Positions 17,435 to 26,937 are shown, counted from the first letter of the stretch. The stretch: 64,000 nucleotides of DNA from an uncultured Roseicyclus sp. (GCA_947489665.1 CANLEH010000004.1:124001-188000); one strand, 5' to 3'. Made by a program: numbers and translations. The notes: generated by a model not told the origin, from the letters alone.

Positions 17435-18946
17435 ATGTCTGGGCAAGGCAGCACGAGAGCGACGGGCGTGACAGAGCAGACGGGTATTTGGGACGGCGAC
17501 CTTCTGGGGTTTCGGGAGGTCGGGGCGACCTTCACGAAATTGGTGCAATCGGTCGGCGCAGATGAGCCGGGATCGAAGGTGATCTCCATCGAGGCCGGGT
17601 TCGGGCGAGGCAAGACGTTCTTTCGGGAGAATTGGGCGAAGGAGCTGCGCGGCGCCGGTGAGGTCGTCGTGGAGATCGATGCGCGGCAGTCGGACCATTC
17701 GGGCGATGCGGTGGTGACGTTTATCGGGGCGTTGGTGGGGGCTTTGCCGGATGCGGACCAAAGCGGGATGCAGAAGGTCGGTGACCTCAGCAAGAAGTAC
17801 GGAGGCGCGTTGCTGAAAGGGGCGGCCGGAATGGTGCTGCGGAGCGGGGCAGACCACATAATCCAACTATTCACAGACGATGCCGGGAAGATGGTCGCGG
17901 GTAAACCTTTGCTTGAGCGCACCGTCAACGATGTTGGTGAAGGTATGTCGAAGCAAGCTGGGGCGCTGATCGCAGCGCAGTTGCAAGCAGAGAAAGCGCG
18001 GCAGGAATTGCCGGACCAGCTTGATGATCTGCGTGAGGCATTGACCAAAGAGAAGGACACAGAGCGAGTTGTTGTTCTGATCGACGAGTTGGACCGATGC
18101 CACCCAGATTACGCGATCACTTTGTTGGAGGCGATGAAGCTTGTCTTTGACCGGCCCGGTTATGTGTTCGTGTTGATGGTGAACTCGGAACATCTCGAGC
18201 GGATTGCGGCGCATCGGTTTGTGGGGTGGCACGAGGAGGAAAATGACGAGGCGCGGGAGCCGTATCTCGATAAGTTCGTGGATATGCGGCTGAAGCTGCC
18301 TGAGGGGACGCTTGCGGATGCGGCTCGGGCTTTGGCGCAGGAGTTGCCGGAGCCGGACGAGCCATTTGGGGAGGGGCCGGAGTTTACGGTTGAGCGCGCG
18401 GCCAAGGTGGCGGCGGATTTGGCGCCGTTGAGCGGGCTGTCTCTGCGGCAAATCAAGCGGGTGTTGTTGCGGGTGGAATTGGCGGTGCGGGCGTATCAGG
18501 GGACGCCGGTTGATGTGCCGCTGTTGGTTTGGTTGGGGTTTGACGAGAGTACCAGCACCAAAGAAAACACTGAACTAAAGGACCGCTTCTTCGGGGCATT
18601 ACATCGATCAGCCATTGCGGATCCAGATTTTGCTCTTGAGGATAACATCAAGCTCGTGCCTGAACTCTTCCCGTATGGTGAACTTGGTCTGTTTGGCTAC
18701 GTCGCCGAAGGAGTTTACTATCCGAAAGAACCCCAAAAAGCCCGACCGATTTCGTTTGGAATCCCGTTGCAACGTCTTGGCCTGACGTCTGAACCGTGGT
18801 TGGAACTTGCGTTATTGCCGAAGGACAAGAAACAGGGCGCCCTCACGGCGTGGTGGGCGAAATTATTATCTGAGCGGCTCGCCCCGACCTACATCCCCGA
18901 ACACCAAGCCATGCTAAACCAGGTCCATAAATTCGCCGCTGATTGA
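17435..18946 (+). CDS. KAP-family P-loop NTPase
   Basis: 503 residues from the ATG at 17435; an earlier ATG at 17330 would translate the palindromes and is rejected. Walker A is AGFGRGKT at residues 54-61. Walker B is VVVLIDELDRCHPD, followed by ITLLEAMKLVFDRPGYVFVLMVN, the classic KAP order. Unlike many KAP proteins it has no clear membrane insertion between the Walker motifs, so it looks cytosolic. Family members include the phage-exclusion protein PifA, which makes a defence role possible but unproven. It interrupts the usual cmk-rpsA order and is preceded by a palindrome array. Confidence 0.88.
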   Translation: MSGQGSTRATGVTEQTGIWDGDLLGFREVGATFTKLVQSVGADEPGSKVISIEAGFGRGKTFFRENWAKELRGAGEVVVEIDARQSDHSGDAVVTFIGALVGALPDADQSGMQKVGDLSKKYGGALLKGAAGMVLRSGADHIIQLFTDDAGKMVAGKPLLERTVNDVGEGMSKQAGALIAAQLQAEKARQELPDQLDDLREALTKEKDTERVVVLIDELDRCHPDYAITLLEAMKLVFDRPGYVFVLMVNSEHLERIAAHRFVGWHEEENDEAREPYLDKFVDMRLKLPEGTLADAARALAQELPEPDEPFGEGPEFTVERAAKVAADLAPLSGLSLRQIKRVLLRVELAVRAYQGTPVDVPLLVWLGFDESTSTKENTELKDRFFGALHRSAIADPDFALEDNIKLVPELFPYGELGLFGYVAEGVYYPKEPQKARPISFGIPLQRLGLTSEPWLELALLPKDKKQGALTAWWAKLLSERLAPTYIPEHQAMLNQVHKFAAD

Positions 18947-18980
18947 TCCTCGCGCCCGGACCGGTTAACAGCCGCGCAGC

Positions 18981-19128
18981 GGCCCGGTCCATCGCCGACC
19001 CGTCCCATCGGGTTGGCGATTTGGTGAGGCTCGGTGCTCCGTTTCGAGGGCACATGTGTTTGGCTACCATAAAGTGCCATGCGCAGCCGTTGGAACGCCA
19101 TCCCGCCGGGTCGGCGATGGACCGGGCC
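18981..19128. repeat. 22-base perfect inverted repeat with a competing hairpin
   Basis: 18981-19002 is the exact reverse complement of 19107-19128 (22 bases, 104 between). The inner part ATCGCCGACCCG (18991-19002) can instead pair with CGGGTTGGCGAT (19009-19020), 12 pairs with one mismatch. The two pairings exclude each other. The function could be a terminator region for the NTPase gene, a mobile palindromic remnant or an RNA switch. Confidence 0.75.
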
Positions 19129-19135
19129 TCGGGCC

Positions 19136-19162
19136 TTGCGTTGTTGGGATTCGCACTATATA
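19136..19162 (+). promoter_or_regulatory. Candidate rpsA promoter
   Basis: TTGCGT at 19136-19141 and TATATA at 19157-19162, 15 bases apart, in the only AT-rich spot of the gap. The spacing is short, so this is a weak call. It would give a leader of about 180 bases before rpsA. Confidence 0.35.
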
Positions 19163-19208
19163 CGCGCGCTCGTCAACTCGGCGGATAAGTCGGGGGCATG
19201 AGATGGGC

Positions 19209-19240
19209 AGGGTCGGACGTTCTCCGGCCCTCTTTATTTT
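19209..19240 (+). terminator. Intrinsic terminator or attenuator in the rpsA leader
   Basis: AGGGTCGGA (19209-19217) pairs with TCCGGCCCT (19223-19231) with one G-U, then CTTTATTTT. It lies 110 bases before the rpsA start. It may end transcription from the NTPase gene, or attenuate rpsA if the promoter at 19136 is real. Confidence 0.7.
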
Positions 19241-19351
19241 CCCGGCCCCGCCATCAACGACCAACCTGTCGCATCAAAGATGTGCACCCAACCAAGACCG
19301 GCGGAGACAACCGCGCGGCCAGATCAAAACCGAATAGGAACCCAAAGCCAC

Positions 19352-21031
19352 ATGGCAAATGCAACCATGGAGGAATTCGAAGCCCTCCTGAACGAAAGCT
19401 TCGAAGTTGACACGCCCGAAGAGGGCTCTGTTGTCAAAGGCAAGGTCATCGCGATTGAAGCGGGACAAGCCATCATCGACGTCGGCTACAAAATGGAAGG
19501 CCGTGTCGAACTCAAAGAATTCGCAAATCCCGGTGAAGCGCCCTCGATCGAGGTCGGTGACGAAGTCGAAGTCTACCTTCGCAACGTCGAGAACGCCCGT
19601 GGTGAGGCCGTGCTGTCGCACGAGATGGCCCGCCGTGAGGCCGCCTGGGATCGTCTGGAAAAGGCATATGCCGCGGAAGAGCGCGTCGAAGGCGCGATCT
19701 TTGGCCGCGTGAAGGGTGGTTTCACCGTGGATCTGGGTGGCGCTGTTGCGTTCCTTCCAGGCTCGCAGGTTGACGTCCGCCCCGTGCGCGATGCGGGTCC
19801 GTTGATGGGCCTCAAGCAGCCGTTCCAGATCCTGAAGATGGACCGTCGTCGCGGCAACATCGTTGTCTCGCGCCGTGCGATCCTTGAAGAGTCCCGCGCC
19901 GAGCAGCGTGCCGAGGTGATCGGCAAGCTGAACGAAGGCGACGTGGTGGACGGTGTCGTCAAGAACATCACCGAGTACGGCGCGTTCGTCGATCTGGGTG
20001 GCGTGGACGGCCTGCTGCACGTGACCGACATGGCCTGGCGCCGTGTGAACGACCCCAAAGACATCCTGACCATCGGCGAGACGGTCAAGGTTCAGGTCAT
20101 CAAGGTCAACAAGGACACGCACCGCATCAGCCTTGGCATGAAGCAGCTGCAGGACGATCCGTGGGATGCCGTTTCCGGCAAGTACCCGCTGGAGAGCACC
20201 CATACGGGCCGCGTGACGAACATCACCGATTACGGTGCGTTTGTTGAGCTGGAGCCGGGTGTTGAAGGTCTGGTGCACGTCTCTGAAATGTCGTGGACCA
20301 AGAAGAACGTCCATCCGGGCAAGATCGTTTCCACTTCTCAGGAAGTCGAAGTGATGGTGCTGGAGATCGACACCGTGAAGCGTCGCGTTTCGCTTGGCCT
20401 CAAGCAGACCATGCGCAACCCGTGGGAAGTGTTCGCCGAGAGCCACCCCGAGGGCACGCAGGTCGAGGGCGAGGTCAAGAACATCACCGAGTTCGGTCTG
20501 TTCGTGGGCCTCGAAGGCGAGATCGACGGCATGGTTCACCTGTCCGACCTGACCTGGGAAGGCCGTGGCGAGGACGTCATCAACGATTATCGCAAGGGCG
20601 ATATCGTGAAGGCGGTTGTCACCGAGGTCGATACCGACAAGGAGCGTATCAGCCTGTCGATCAAGGCGATGGACGGCGATCCGTTTGCGGAATCGGTTGA
20701 GGGCGTGAAGCGCGGCTCGGTCATCACGGTGGAAGTCACCGCGATCGAGGATGGCGGGATCGAAGTGGAATATGAGGGCATGAAGTCCTTCATCCGCCGC
20801 TCGGACCTGTCGCGGGATCGCTCGGAACAGCGCCCCGAGCGTTTCGGCGTTGGCGACAAGGTGGACGTCCGTGTGACGAACATCGACGCCAAGTCGCGCC
20901 GTCTGGGTCTGTCGATCAAGGCACGCGAGATCGCGGAAGAGAAAGAGGCCGTGGAACAGTTCGGCTCTTCCGACTCCGGTGCATCGCTGGGGGATATCCT
21001 TGGCGCCGCGCTGAAGAGCGACGACGAGTAA
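19352..21031 (+). CDS. rpsA: 30S ribosomal protein S1
   Basis: 559 residues starting at MANATMEEFEALL with AATAGGAA upstream. Six S1 RNA-binding repeats are visible, each beginning with a GxV motif (VKGKVIAIE, VEGAIFGRV, VDGVVKNITEYGAFVDLGGVDGLLH, HTGRVTNITDYGAFVELEPGVEGLVH, VEGEVKNITEFGLFVGLEGEIDGMVH, and a last, more divergent one). S1 binds mRNA on the small subunit during initiation. An upstream reading from 19280 is rejected. It ends at a strong terminator. Confidence 0.98.
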   Translation: MANATMEEFEALLNESFEVDTPEEGSVVKGKVIAIEAGQAIIDVGYKMEGRVELKEFANPGEAPSIEVGDEVEVYLRNVENARGEAVLSHEMARREAAWDRLEKAYAAEERVEGAIFGRVKGGFTVDLGGAVAFLPGSQVDVRPVRDAGPLMGLKQPFQILKMDRRRGNIVVSRRAILEESRAEQRAEVIGKLNEGDVVDGVVKNITEYGAFVDLGGVDGLLHVTDMAWRRVNDPKDILTIGETVKVQVIKVNKDTHRISLGMKQLQDDPWDAVSGKYPLESTHTGRVTNITDYGAFVELEPGVEGLVHVSEMSWTKKNVHPGKIVSTSQEVEVMVLEIDTVKRRVSLGLKQTMRNPWEVFAESHPEGTQVEGEVKNITEFGLFVGLEGEIDGMVHLSDLTWEGRGEDVINDYRKGDIVKAVVTEVDTDKERISLSIKAMDGDPFAESVEGVKRGSVITVEVTAIEDGGIEVEYEGMKSFIRRSDLSRDRSEQRPERFGVGDKVDVRVTNIDAKSRRLGLSIKAREIAEEKEAVEQFGSSDSGASLGDILGAALKSDDE

Positions 21032-21055
21032 GCCTTCAGGCTTCGAGAATTGAGG

Positions 21056-21090
21056 AAGGCCCTGCCGGTTGCGGTGGGGCCTTTTTCTTT
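21056..21090 (+). terminator. Rho-independent terminator of rpsA
   Basis: AAGGCCC (21056-21062) pairs with GGGCCTT (21077-21083) with further inner pairing, followed by TTTCTTTT. Confidence 0.92.
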
Positions 21091-21177
21091 TGGGGTATCA
21101 AGGGTGATTGGGTGGGTAAAAATGCTGAAATCGAGCAAATATCCCTGATCGCTTGGACTTTGTCCGTGGAAGGCCGC

Positions 21178-21696
21178 CTAGCGCCGTCGACGCGCCAGCT
21201 CGCGATAAAGGGCGGGGGGTGAGACGCCAATCTGATCGGCCACCGCCACCCAACCGCCTTTGCCCGGAGGGCCGTGCAGCGCGAGCCAAGCGTCCAGACG
21301 CTCGGATACCCGGCGCAGACGCATGATTTCAATACGGGCGCGTTGGGCCTGTAACATGCGCGATTGTGTTTCGATCAAGCTGAGAGCGGCGGCGGGCGAT
21401 TGCCGGAGCGTGGCGAGGATCATCGCCCGCGGCAATACCGCGACTTCAGCCTCGGCGCGCGCGACAGCATCGCAGTGATAGGCGTCGGCAAACAGAGAGG
21501 CTTCGGCAAGCGGCGTGCCTTTGCTGGCCATGTGCAATGTCAGCGGAACGCCATCGGTAAGCGTGCGTTCAAGCGCTATGGCGCCGTCCGTGACAAGGTA
21601 CATGTTTGTCACCGGGTCATCTTGGCGGAACAGGGATGCGCCCAAAGCGACAGACCGCCGAGGCGCGTCGTCAAAGATCTGAGTCCAGTCAGACAT
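21178..21696 (-). CDS. Crp/Fnr-type transcriptional regulator
   Basis: 172 residues from the ATG at 21696 (MSDWTQIFDD). A cyclic-nucleotide-binding beta-roll (SLFRQDDPVTNMYLVTDGAI) is followed by the dimer helix and a C-terminal HTH (GGWVAVADQIGVSPPALYRELARRRR). There are no FNR-type cluster cysteines. Divergent from the His-rich secreted protein 65 bases away. ATGAT-AGAT-ATCAT, overlapping the start codon, is a perfect palindrome and a possible autoregulatory site. Confidence 0.85.
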   Translation of the reverse strand: MSDWTQIFDDAPRRSVALGASLFRQDDPVTNMYLVTDGAIALERTLTDGVPLTLHMASKGTPLAEASLFADAYHCDAVARAEAEVAVLPRAMILATLRQSPAAALSLIETQSRMLQAQRARIEIMRLRRVSERLDAWLALHGPPGKGGWVAVADQIGVSPPALYRELARRRR

Positions 21697-21761
21697 GATA
21701 GATATCATACATGCGGCTTCGGCCGACATATAGACTGAACTGAAACAAGGAAGGACGGTTT

Positions 21762-22337
21762 ATGCGGATCAGATACGGGTTAGGTGTTTTGGTGTTGGTG
21801 GGTGGCACGGCTGTGGCGCAGGCCCAGACTGCGCACGAGGGGCACGGAGCGGGAATGGATCATGTTGCACATGGCCAGATTGATCCTGTGCTGAATGAGC
21901 CGGGGCAGGGGGCGTTTGCGGCCTTGTCTGAAGTGGTCCGTGTCCTGGAGGCAGACCCGGAGACGGATTGGGCGCGTGTGGATCTTGCGGGCCTGAGGGC
22001 GCATCTGGTCGATATGGATCATCTTGTGACGGGAACCCAGGTGACGGAAGAGGTTTTGCCCAATGGCCTGCGTGCCGTTGCCACGGGCGATGTCGAGACC
22101 ATTGCGGCGCTCACTCGGATGGTGCCGGCCCATGCCGCACAGCTTGCGACGGACGAGCGGTGGAGCGTATTAGCGGAGGCAGGGACGGACGGTGTCGTCT
22201 TGCGGGTGACAAGCGACGACCCTGTTGTTGTCGCGCGTATTCAGGGGCTTGGGTTCTTTGGCCTAATGGCAAGCCAAGACCATCATCGCGCCCACCATCT
22301 GGGCATCGCACGGGGCGAGGCGGTGCACTCGGATTGA
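21762..22337 (+). CDS. His-rich periplasmic protein of unknown function
   Basis: 191 residues with a signal peptide ending in AVAQAQ. The mature N-terminus is rich in His (AHEGHGAGMDHVAHGQ) and the C-terminus also has His clusters (DHHRAHHLG), so metal binding is plausible. The middle resembles no family I can name. It is divergent from a Crp-like regulator that may control it. Confidence 0.72.
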   Translation: MRIRYGLGVLVLVGGTAVAQAQTAHEGHGAGMDHVAHGQIDPVLNEPGQGAFAALSEVVRVLEADPETDWARVDLAGLRAHLVDMDHLVTGTQVTEEVLPNGLRAVATGDVETIAALTRMVPAHAAQLATDERWSVLAEAGTDGVVLRVTSDDPVVVARIQGLGFFGLMASQDHHRAHHLGIARGEAVHSD

Positions 22338-22430
22338 TTGATCCGCTTGCGTTGAAGCAAACGTGAAGGGAGCACAGCGGCAATCGTGGTAGCTTTTCAG
22401 GACCATCTTGTCTTGGGGAGGCGGCCAGTG

Positions 22431-23795
22431 ATGTCCTTTGGAGTATTCCGCACACTCGCGGCGGCGTTGTGTTTGGCCATCTTGCCATGGGCGGTGCCGG
22501 CACAAACGGCCCTGCCCGACTATGTAATCGAGGCGTTCGGCCAGCCGCCAAGCGTGCCAGAAGGCCCGCTTGCGCCCGAGCTTGAGGCCGCCTTGCAGCG
22601 GGCAATCGAGATTGGGAGAGATCAGGCAGGGTGGGATCTGATTGATACGGAGGCCTATGAGACCATCGCCGCCTCGGGCGATCCGCGCGCGGCCTGGCTT
22701 ATCACGGATCTGATGCGCTTCACCTGGCGGCCTGAAGTTTTCGTGGCCTTGCGCGATGTGAGCGTTGAACTGCTTGGTGTGGAGCCGCAAAGCTTCCGGC
22801 CCCGCGCCGAGATTGCCGACCATTTGATCGCGTGGGAGGTGCCAGACTATCCTGGCTACCTTGCCCATAAGCGAGAGATCTACACCGGATACCTGCCCGG
22901 ATTGGAGGAGTTGATGGTCGAGGGAGATATCGACTGGCACCTCGTGTCCTGGGGCGGAGTGCGGATTGACGACCGGCCTTATGACACGACCGCGACGCCA
23001 TGCCAGTGCATCCCGGCCTCGGACAATCCACCGGTTCAGACCGCGGATGAGGCGACCTGGCTGGACGACGACGACATCGTCTTCGGGATCGAGATCAACG
23101 GCGAGGCCCGCGCCTATCCGCGCCAGATCATGGAAGTGCGCGAGATGGTCAATGACACGCTTGGCGGGCGGCATCTGGGCATTCCTTACTGCACCTTGTG
23201 CGGTGCGGCGCAGGCCTATTTCACTGATGAGCTGCCAATTGGGGTGGAGCGACCCGTGTTGCGCACCTCCGGTTTGCTGATCCGGTCGAACAAGGTGATG
23301 TACGACATCACCTCAATGTCGGTGTTTGACACCTTTACCGGGGAGGCCGTGACTGGCCCGTTGGCAGAGCGTGGATTGCAGCTGGAACAGGCGAGCGTGA
23401 TCACGACCGACTGGGCCTCCTGGCGGGACGCCTATCCGGAAACGACGGTTCTGGTGGAAGAGCTTGCCCTGGGCCGGGATTTCGATTTCCGCAATACGCG
23501 CGATGCCGATGGGCCGATCTTTCCGGTGGGCGATGTGGACCCGCGCCTGCCGGTGCAGGAGGACGTTGTGGGGGTGTTCACCGGCGCGGGGCGTCCGGTG
23601 GCGTTTCCTCGCGGACTGGCGCTTGCGGCATTGACGGATGGGGCGGAGGTTGTGTTCGAAGATGTGCGGATCGTGCAGGCGGCCGGTGGGCTGCGCGCGA
23701 TCGGTCCCGATGGGGCGGATCTGGGCAGCCATGAAGCGTTCTGGTTTGCGTGGTCGCAGTTCCATCCCGACACTGCTTTGTGGCCGGACGGGTAG
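22431..23795 (+). CDS. DUF3179-domain exported protein
   Basis: 454 residues from the ATG at 22431, eight bases after GGGGAGG. A signal peptide (ending PWAVPAQ) is followed by a DUF3179 core: DIVFGIEINGEARAYP, then GIPYCTLCGAAQAYF with two cysteines, then a conserved C-terminal half ending FWFAWSQFHPDT. Biochemical function is unknown for the family. It converges on the GGDEF-EAL gene with 10 bases between stops. Confidence 0.86.
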   Translation: MSFGVFRTLAAALCLAILPWAVPAQTALPDYVIEAFGQPPSVPEGPLAPELEAALQRAIEIGRDQAGWDLIDTEAYETIAASGDPRAAWLITDLMRFTWRPEVFVALRDVSVELLGVEPQSFRPRAEIADHLIAWEVPDYPGYLAHKREIYTGYLPGLEELMVEGDIDWHLVSWGGVRIDDRPYDTTATPCQCIPASDNPPVQTADEATWLDDDDIVFGIEINGEARAYPRQIMEVREMVNDTLGGRHLGIPYCTLCGAAQAYFTDELPIGVERPVLRTSGLLIRSNKVMYDITSMSVFDTFTGEAVTGPLAERGLQLEQASVITTDWASWRDAYPETTVLVEELALGRDFDFRNTRDADGPIFPVGDVDPRLPVQEDVVGVFTGAGRPVAFPRGLALAALTDGAEVVFEDVRIVQAAGGLRAIGPDGADLGSHEAFWFAWSQFHPDTALWPDG

Positions 23796-23805
23796 GAATG
23801 CGCGC

Positions 23806-26175
23806 CTAGCCAGCCTTGCGCGCCGTTTGCAGTGACGCGACATAAGCGTCCGCCTCTTCCACGGGGACAGGGCGGGAATAGTGGTAGCCCTGTCCGTCAT
23901 CGCAGCCCAAGGCGACCAGTTTTTCCACTTGATCAGCTGTTTCGACCCCTTCGGCGATTACGTTGAGGTCGAGGTTGTGGCCCAATTGAACAACGGTGCT
24001 GACGATTGGATTGTCGGGGTCATCGACAAGGTCGTTCACGAAGGAACGGTCGATCTTGAGGCGGTTGAGCGGCAAAGCCTTGAGGTAGCTGAGAGAGGAA
24101 TATCCGGTGCCAAAATCGTCGAGCGCGATCGATATGCCCATTGCGGACAAGCGTTCTAGCGTTTTGGCGACGCGGCTTTTGTCTGAAATCAGGACGCCCT
24201 CGGTCACTTCGATCTCGATCAGACAGGGGGGGAGGCCCGTTTCCTCAAGCAAATTGGCCATGAGCCCGGCGACGTCGATGCGGGCGAATTGCACGGGCGA
24301 GATGTTGACGGAAACGACGGGGGCCGCCGCGCCCAGTTGATTATACCACCGCTTTGCATCGTCACAGGCACGACGCAGAAGCTGTTCGCCAAGATCCACG
24401 ATCAAGCCTGTCTGTTCGGCAATAGGGATGAAGATGTCCGGGCCGACAAACCCGAGGTCATCGTCGATCCAGCGTGCCAGTGCCTCGAACCCGATGAGGC
24501 GGCCATCGGACAGGCGATGTTGCGATTGGTAGTAGAGGGTCACTTTTCCGGTGCGCACGGCGAGCTTGAGCCGATCAACCACCGCGATGCGCTTGTTGAG
24601 TTGAGTCAACATATCGGGATTGAACAGGCAAGGCCGGTCGCGCCCGCCATTCTTGGCCTCATATAGGGCCAAGTCGCACAAGGAGAGCAGATCATTCCCG
24701 CGCTCGGTGTCGGTGGGGAAGCGGGCGATGCCGACGGAGGCCGAGATTTGCAGTTCAAAATCCTTGATCTGGAACGGCTCGGACATGCGGTCGCAAACGT
24801 CCTGGCCAAGCATGAAGAGGTCTTCATCTGATCGGGTTCCCGGATCTGGGAACAGCATCATGAATTCATCACCGGCCAGCCGTGCGGCCCAGGCATCCCC
24901 GTTGAGAAAGGTGCGCATCCGGTCGGCGGCGGCGCAGAGTAGAGCATCGCCAATGTCGTGGCCGTAGCTGTCGTTGATCTGCTTGAAGCCATCGAGGTCG
25001 ATCATGAAGGCAGCCGCGCGATCGGCTGCAGGGTCGAGGGCGCCCAAATGCTTTTGCACGGAGTTGCGATTATAGAGATCAGTGAGGGAATCGTAGGCCG
25101 CCAGCTTCTGCACCTGACGCTCTGCCACAACAGCTTGTGTGACATCGGCCACAATCCCGCGGAAGCCCAGAAACTCAGCCTTGTCGAACTGTGGTTTCGC
25201 TTTCACCGCGATCCAGCGCAGATCGCCCGACGCCCCGTGCGGAAAGGCGAGAACAATGTCATGAAATTCCCTTCGGGAGCGTACGGCATGCGCCAGGCGG
25301 TCGAAATCGGCCTGAGATTCCGGGCTGACGAGGCGTTCGACCCTTTGCAGGGTCATTTCCGTGCCATCGTACACATCCGGGCCGCCCAAAAGCTCTACAA
25401 TCAGGTCAGGGGCCATGATGATTTGGCCGTCGCGGTCGGTCTGCCAGAGCCATTCCGTTGCCTTCGCTTCATAATCCTTGACCAGCAGTTCGACGACCTC
25501 GGTCTTTTCGGCCAGTTTTTCGAGGTTTGAGAAGGCTTCGATTGTGGATCGCCCCCGGTCGAGCACCGATTTCGTGAGGGCCGCAAAGGCGAAAACAGAA
25601 AGGATGCCGACGGCAATATCCGTTGACGTGCCAATGGTCAGGCCTGTGACCAAAGCGGACGCCCCGCAGCCCAAGGCCGTGCAAGACAGATAGATCATCC
25701 CCGGGCCCACGGCGCGCGAATACCCCAAGGTTCCAAGGGCGACAGCACCTGTCGCGATGATGCCGATGATGGTTTTCCCGCCGTCTTCCGCAAGCGGGTA
25801 GAACAAGGCCATGCCGATTGCCCAGATCGCACCGTCGATCATCGCGCGCAGTTTCATGCGCCGCATATCTGCGATCGTTCCTTCGCTGTGGTGCAGGGGC
25901 TTGGTCCAGAAATAGAGCCACCATGACATGGCCACCATCGCGACCGACCAAGCGGCAACCGGGATCCACCCAACCGCCGGAAGAACCTGAACCGCGAACA
26001 TCGGGGCAAAGATCGTGTTGCACAGCAAGAGCCATTGCGTTTCGTCCAGCGTCCCGCAAATCAAGTCGCGCCGGAACCGTTTCGCGGCATCAGGGGGGAA
26101 CTGATCTGCGCGGTAGGGCGCGAATCTGAACAGTTCGATCAGGTTCTGTAGCCGGGGGTTCTGGACTCGGGGCAT
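23806..26175 (-). CDS. Membrane GGDEF-EAL protein for cyclic di-GMP turnover
   Basis: 789 residues from the ATG at 26175; a GTG two codons upstream is also possible. About six membrane helices lie in residues 50-205, then a PAS-like domain (about 230-355), a GGDEF domain and an EAL domain. The GGDEF signature is degenerate (RLAGDEF), and the RxxD product-inhibition site is absent. The EAL domain looks active: GFEALARW, SVNISPVQFA, EVTEGVLI, DDFGTGYSSLSYLK and AEGVE. It is therefore most likely a phosphodiesterase, with the cyclase domain either weakly active or regulatory (inference). Confidence 0.92.
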   Translation of the reverse strand: MPRVQNPRLQNLIELFRFAPYRADQFPPDAAKRFRRDLICGTLDETQWLLLCNTIFAPMFAVQVLPAVGWIPVAAWSVAMVAMSWWLYFWTKPLHHSEGTIADMRRMKLRAMIDGAIWAIGMALFYPLAEDGGKTIIGIIATGAVALGTLGYSRAVGPGMIYLSCTALGCGASALVTGLTIGTSTDIAVGILSVFAFAALTKSVLDRGRSTIEAFSNLEKLAEKTEVVELLVKDYEAKATEWLWQTDRDGQIIMAPDLIVELLGGPDVYDGTEMTLQRVERLVSPESQADFDRLAHAVRSRREFHDIVLAFPHGASGDLRWIAVKAKPQFDKAEFLGFRGIVADVTQAVVAERQVQKLAAYDSLTDLYNRNSVQKHLGALDPAADRAAAFMIDLDGFKQINDSYGHDIGDALLCAAADRMRTFLNGDAWAARLAGDEFMMLFPDPGTRSDEDLFMLGQDVCDRMSEPFQIKDFELQISASVGIARFPTDTERGNDLLSLCDLALYEAKNGGRDRPCLFNPDMLTQLNKRIAVVDRLKLAVRTGKVTLYYQSQHRLSDGRLIGFEALARWIDDDLGFVGPDIFIPIAEQTGLIVDLGEQLLRRACDDAKRWYNQLGAAAPVVSVNISPVQFARIDVAGLMANLLEETGLPPCLIEIEVTEGVLISDKSRVAKTLERLSAMGISIALDDFGTGYSSLSYLKALPLNRLKIDRSFVNDLVDDPDNPIVSTVVQLGHNLDLNVIAEGVETADQVEKLVALGCDDGQGYHYSRPVPVEEADAYVASLQTARKAG

Positions 26176-26292
26176 GGACACGAAGACTCGGGACTACGTT
26201 CACGTTCCCCAACGCCTAGCGCCCACAGGTAAAGATGCGCCTTACCTTAAAGGGAGCCTTTTAGGGATTTCGCGCCGGCCCGGTGGGGCGGA

Positions 26293-26844
26293 TTAGTCCA
26301 TGACCATGAGGAATTGGTCTCGCATCCGTTCGATCGCCGGCTTGTTGCGCGCCTTTGGCACGATGAAGACGGCCTGGCGGGTGTTCGTCGCCTCGGGCCG
26401 CAGGAATTCCTCCACGATGTGGTAGGTCTTTCGGCCCATGTAGTCGTCGAAGATGATCGCCGTACCCGGATCGGCGATGCGCAGGCTGGTCAGGAAACAG
26501 GCCACCCGAAAGCGTCCGTCGATCAGCACCACCTCGGGTTTGGCGAGGCTGGACCACGGTCCTTCGATATATTGGATGAAGTTGCGGCGTTTTCGATAGG
26601 TGCGCGGCTTGCCCCATTTGGCGACGGGGCCGACATCGATATGGCGCAGGTCATGGACTGTGGGGCGGGTGAGGGCGGCTTGGGTCTGTTCGACCCAGGC
26701 GCGGTCTGTTTCGACACCGATGATGGTGGCCTCAGTCTGGGCGTCCACCCAAAGGGTTGAGGCGCCAAGGCCATACTCGCCATAGGTGCGGCAGCCTTCC
26801 AGCGCGGCTTTGAACAGGCCATCTTCTCCGTCGAACAACTCCAT
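26293..26844 (-). CDS. Unrecognised protein, possibly SAM-methyltransferase-like
   Basis: 183 residues. The pattern YGLGASTLWVDAQTEATIIGVETDRAW, then VVLIDGRFRVACFL and GTAIIFDDYMGRKTYHIVEEF resembles the strand order of a class I methyltransferase-like Rossmann fold, but the glycine loop is not canonical. I cannot assign a substrate. It is divergent from the MBL-fold gene, 93 bases away. Confidence 0.7.
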   Translation of the reverse strand: MELFDGEDGLFKAALEGCRTYGEYGLGASTLWVDAQTEATIIGVETDRAWVEQTQAALTRPTVHDLRHIDVGPVAKWGKPRTYRKRRNFIQYIEGPWSSLAKPEVVLIDGRFRVACFLTSLRIADPGTAIIFDDYMGRKTYHIVEEFLRPEATNTRQAVFIVPKARNKPAIERMRDQFLMVMD

Positions 26845-26937
26845 CCGCGCAGCCTGCGCGGGGTGACGGCAGATGTCACGGGACGAGGCGAAGATTGCGC
26901 GCTAGGGTGGGGCGGAGCGGCAACGGAGGGTAAGGCG

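Noticed and set aside
19274-20539. 421-codon minus-strand ORF
   Set aside because: Antisense shadow of rpsA; His/Val/Leu composition typical of a reversed GC-rich gene.
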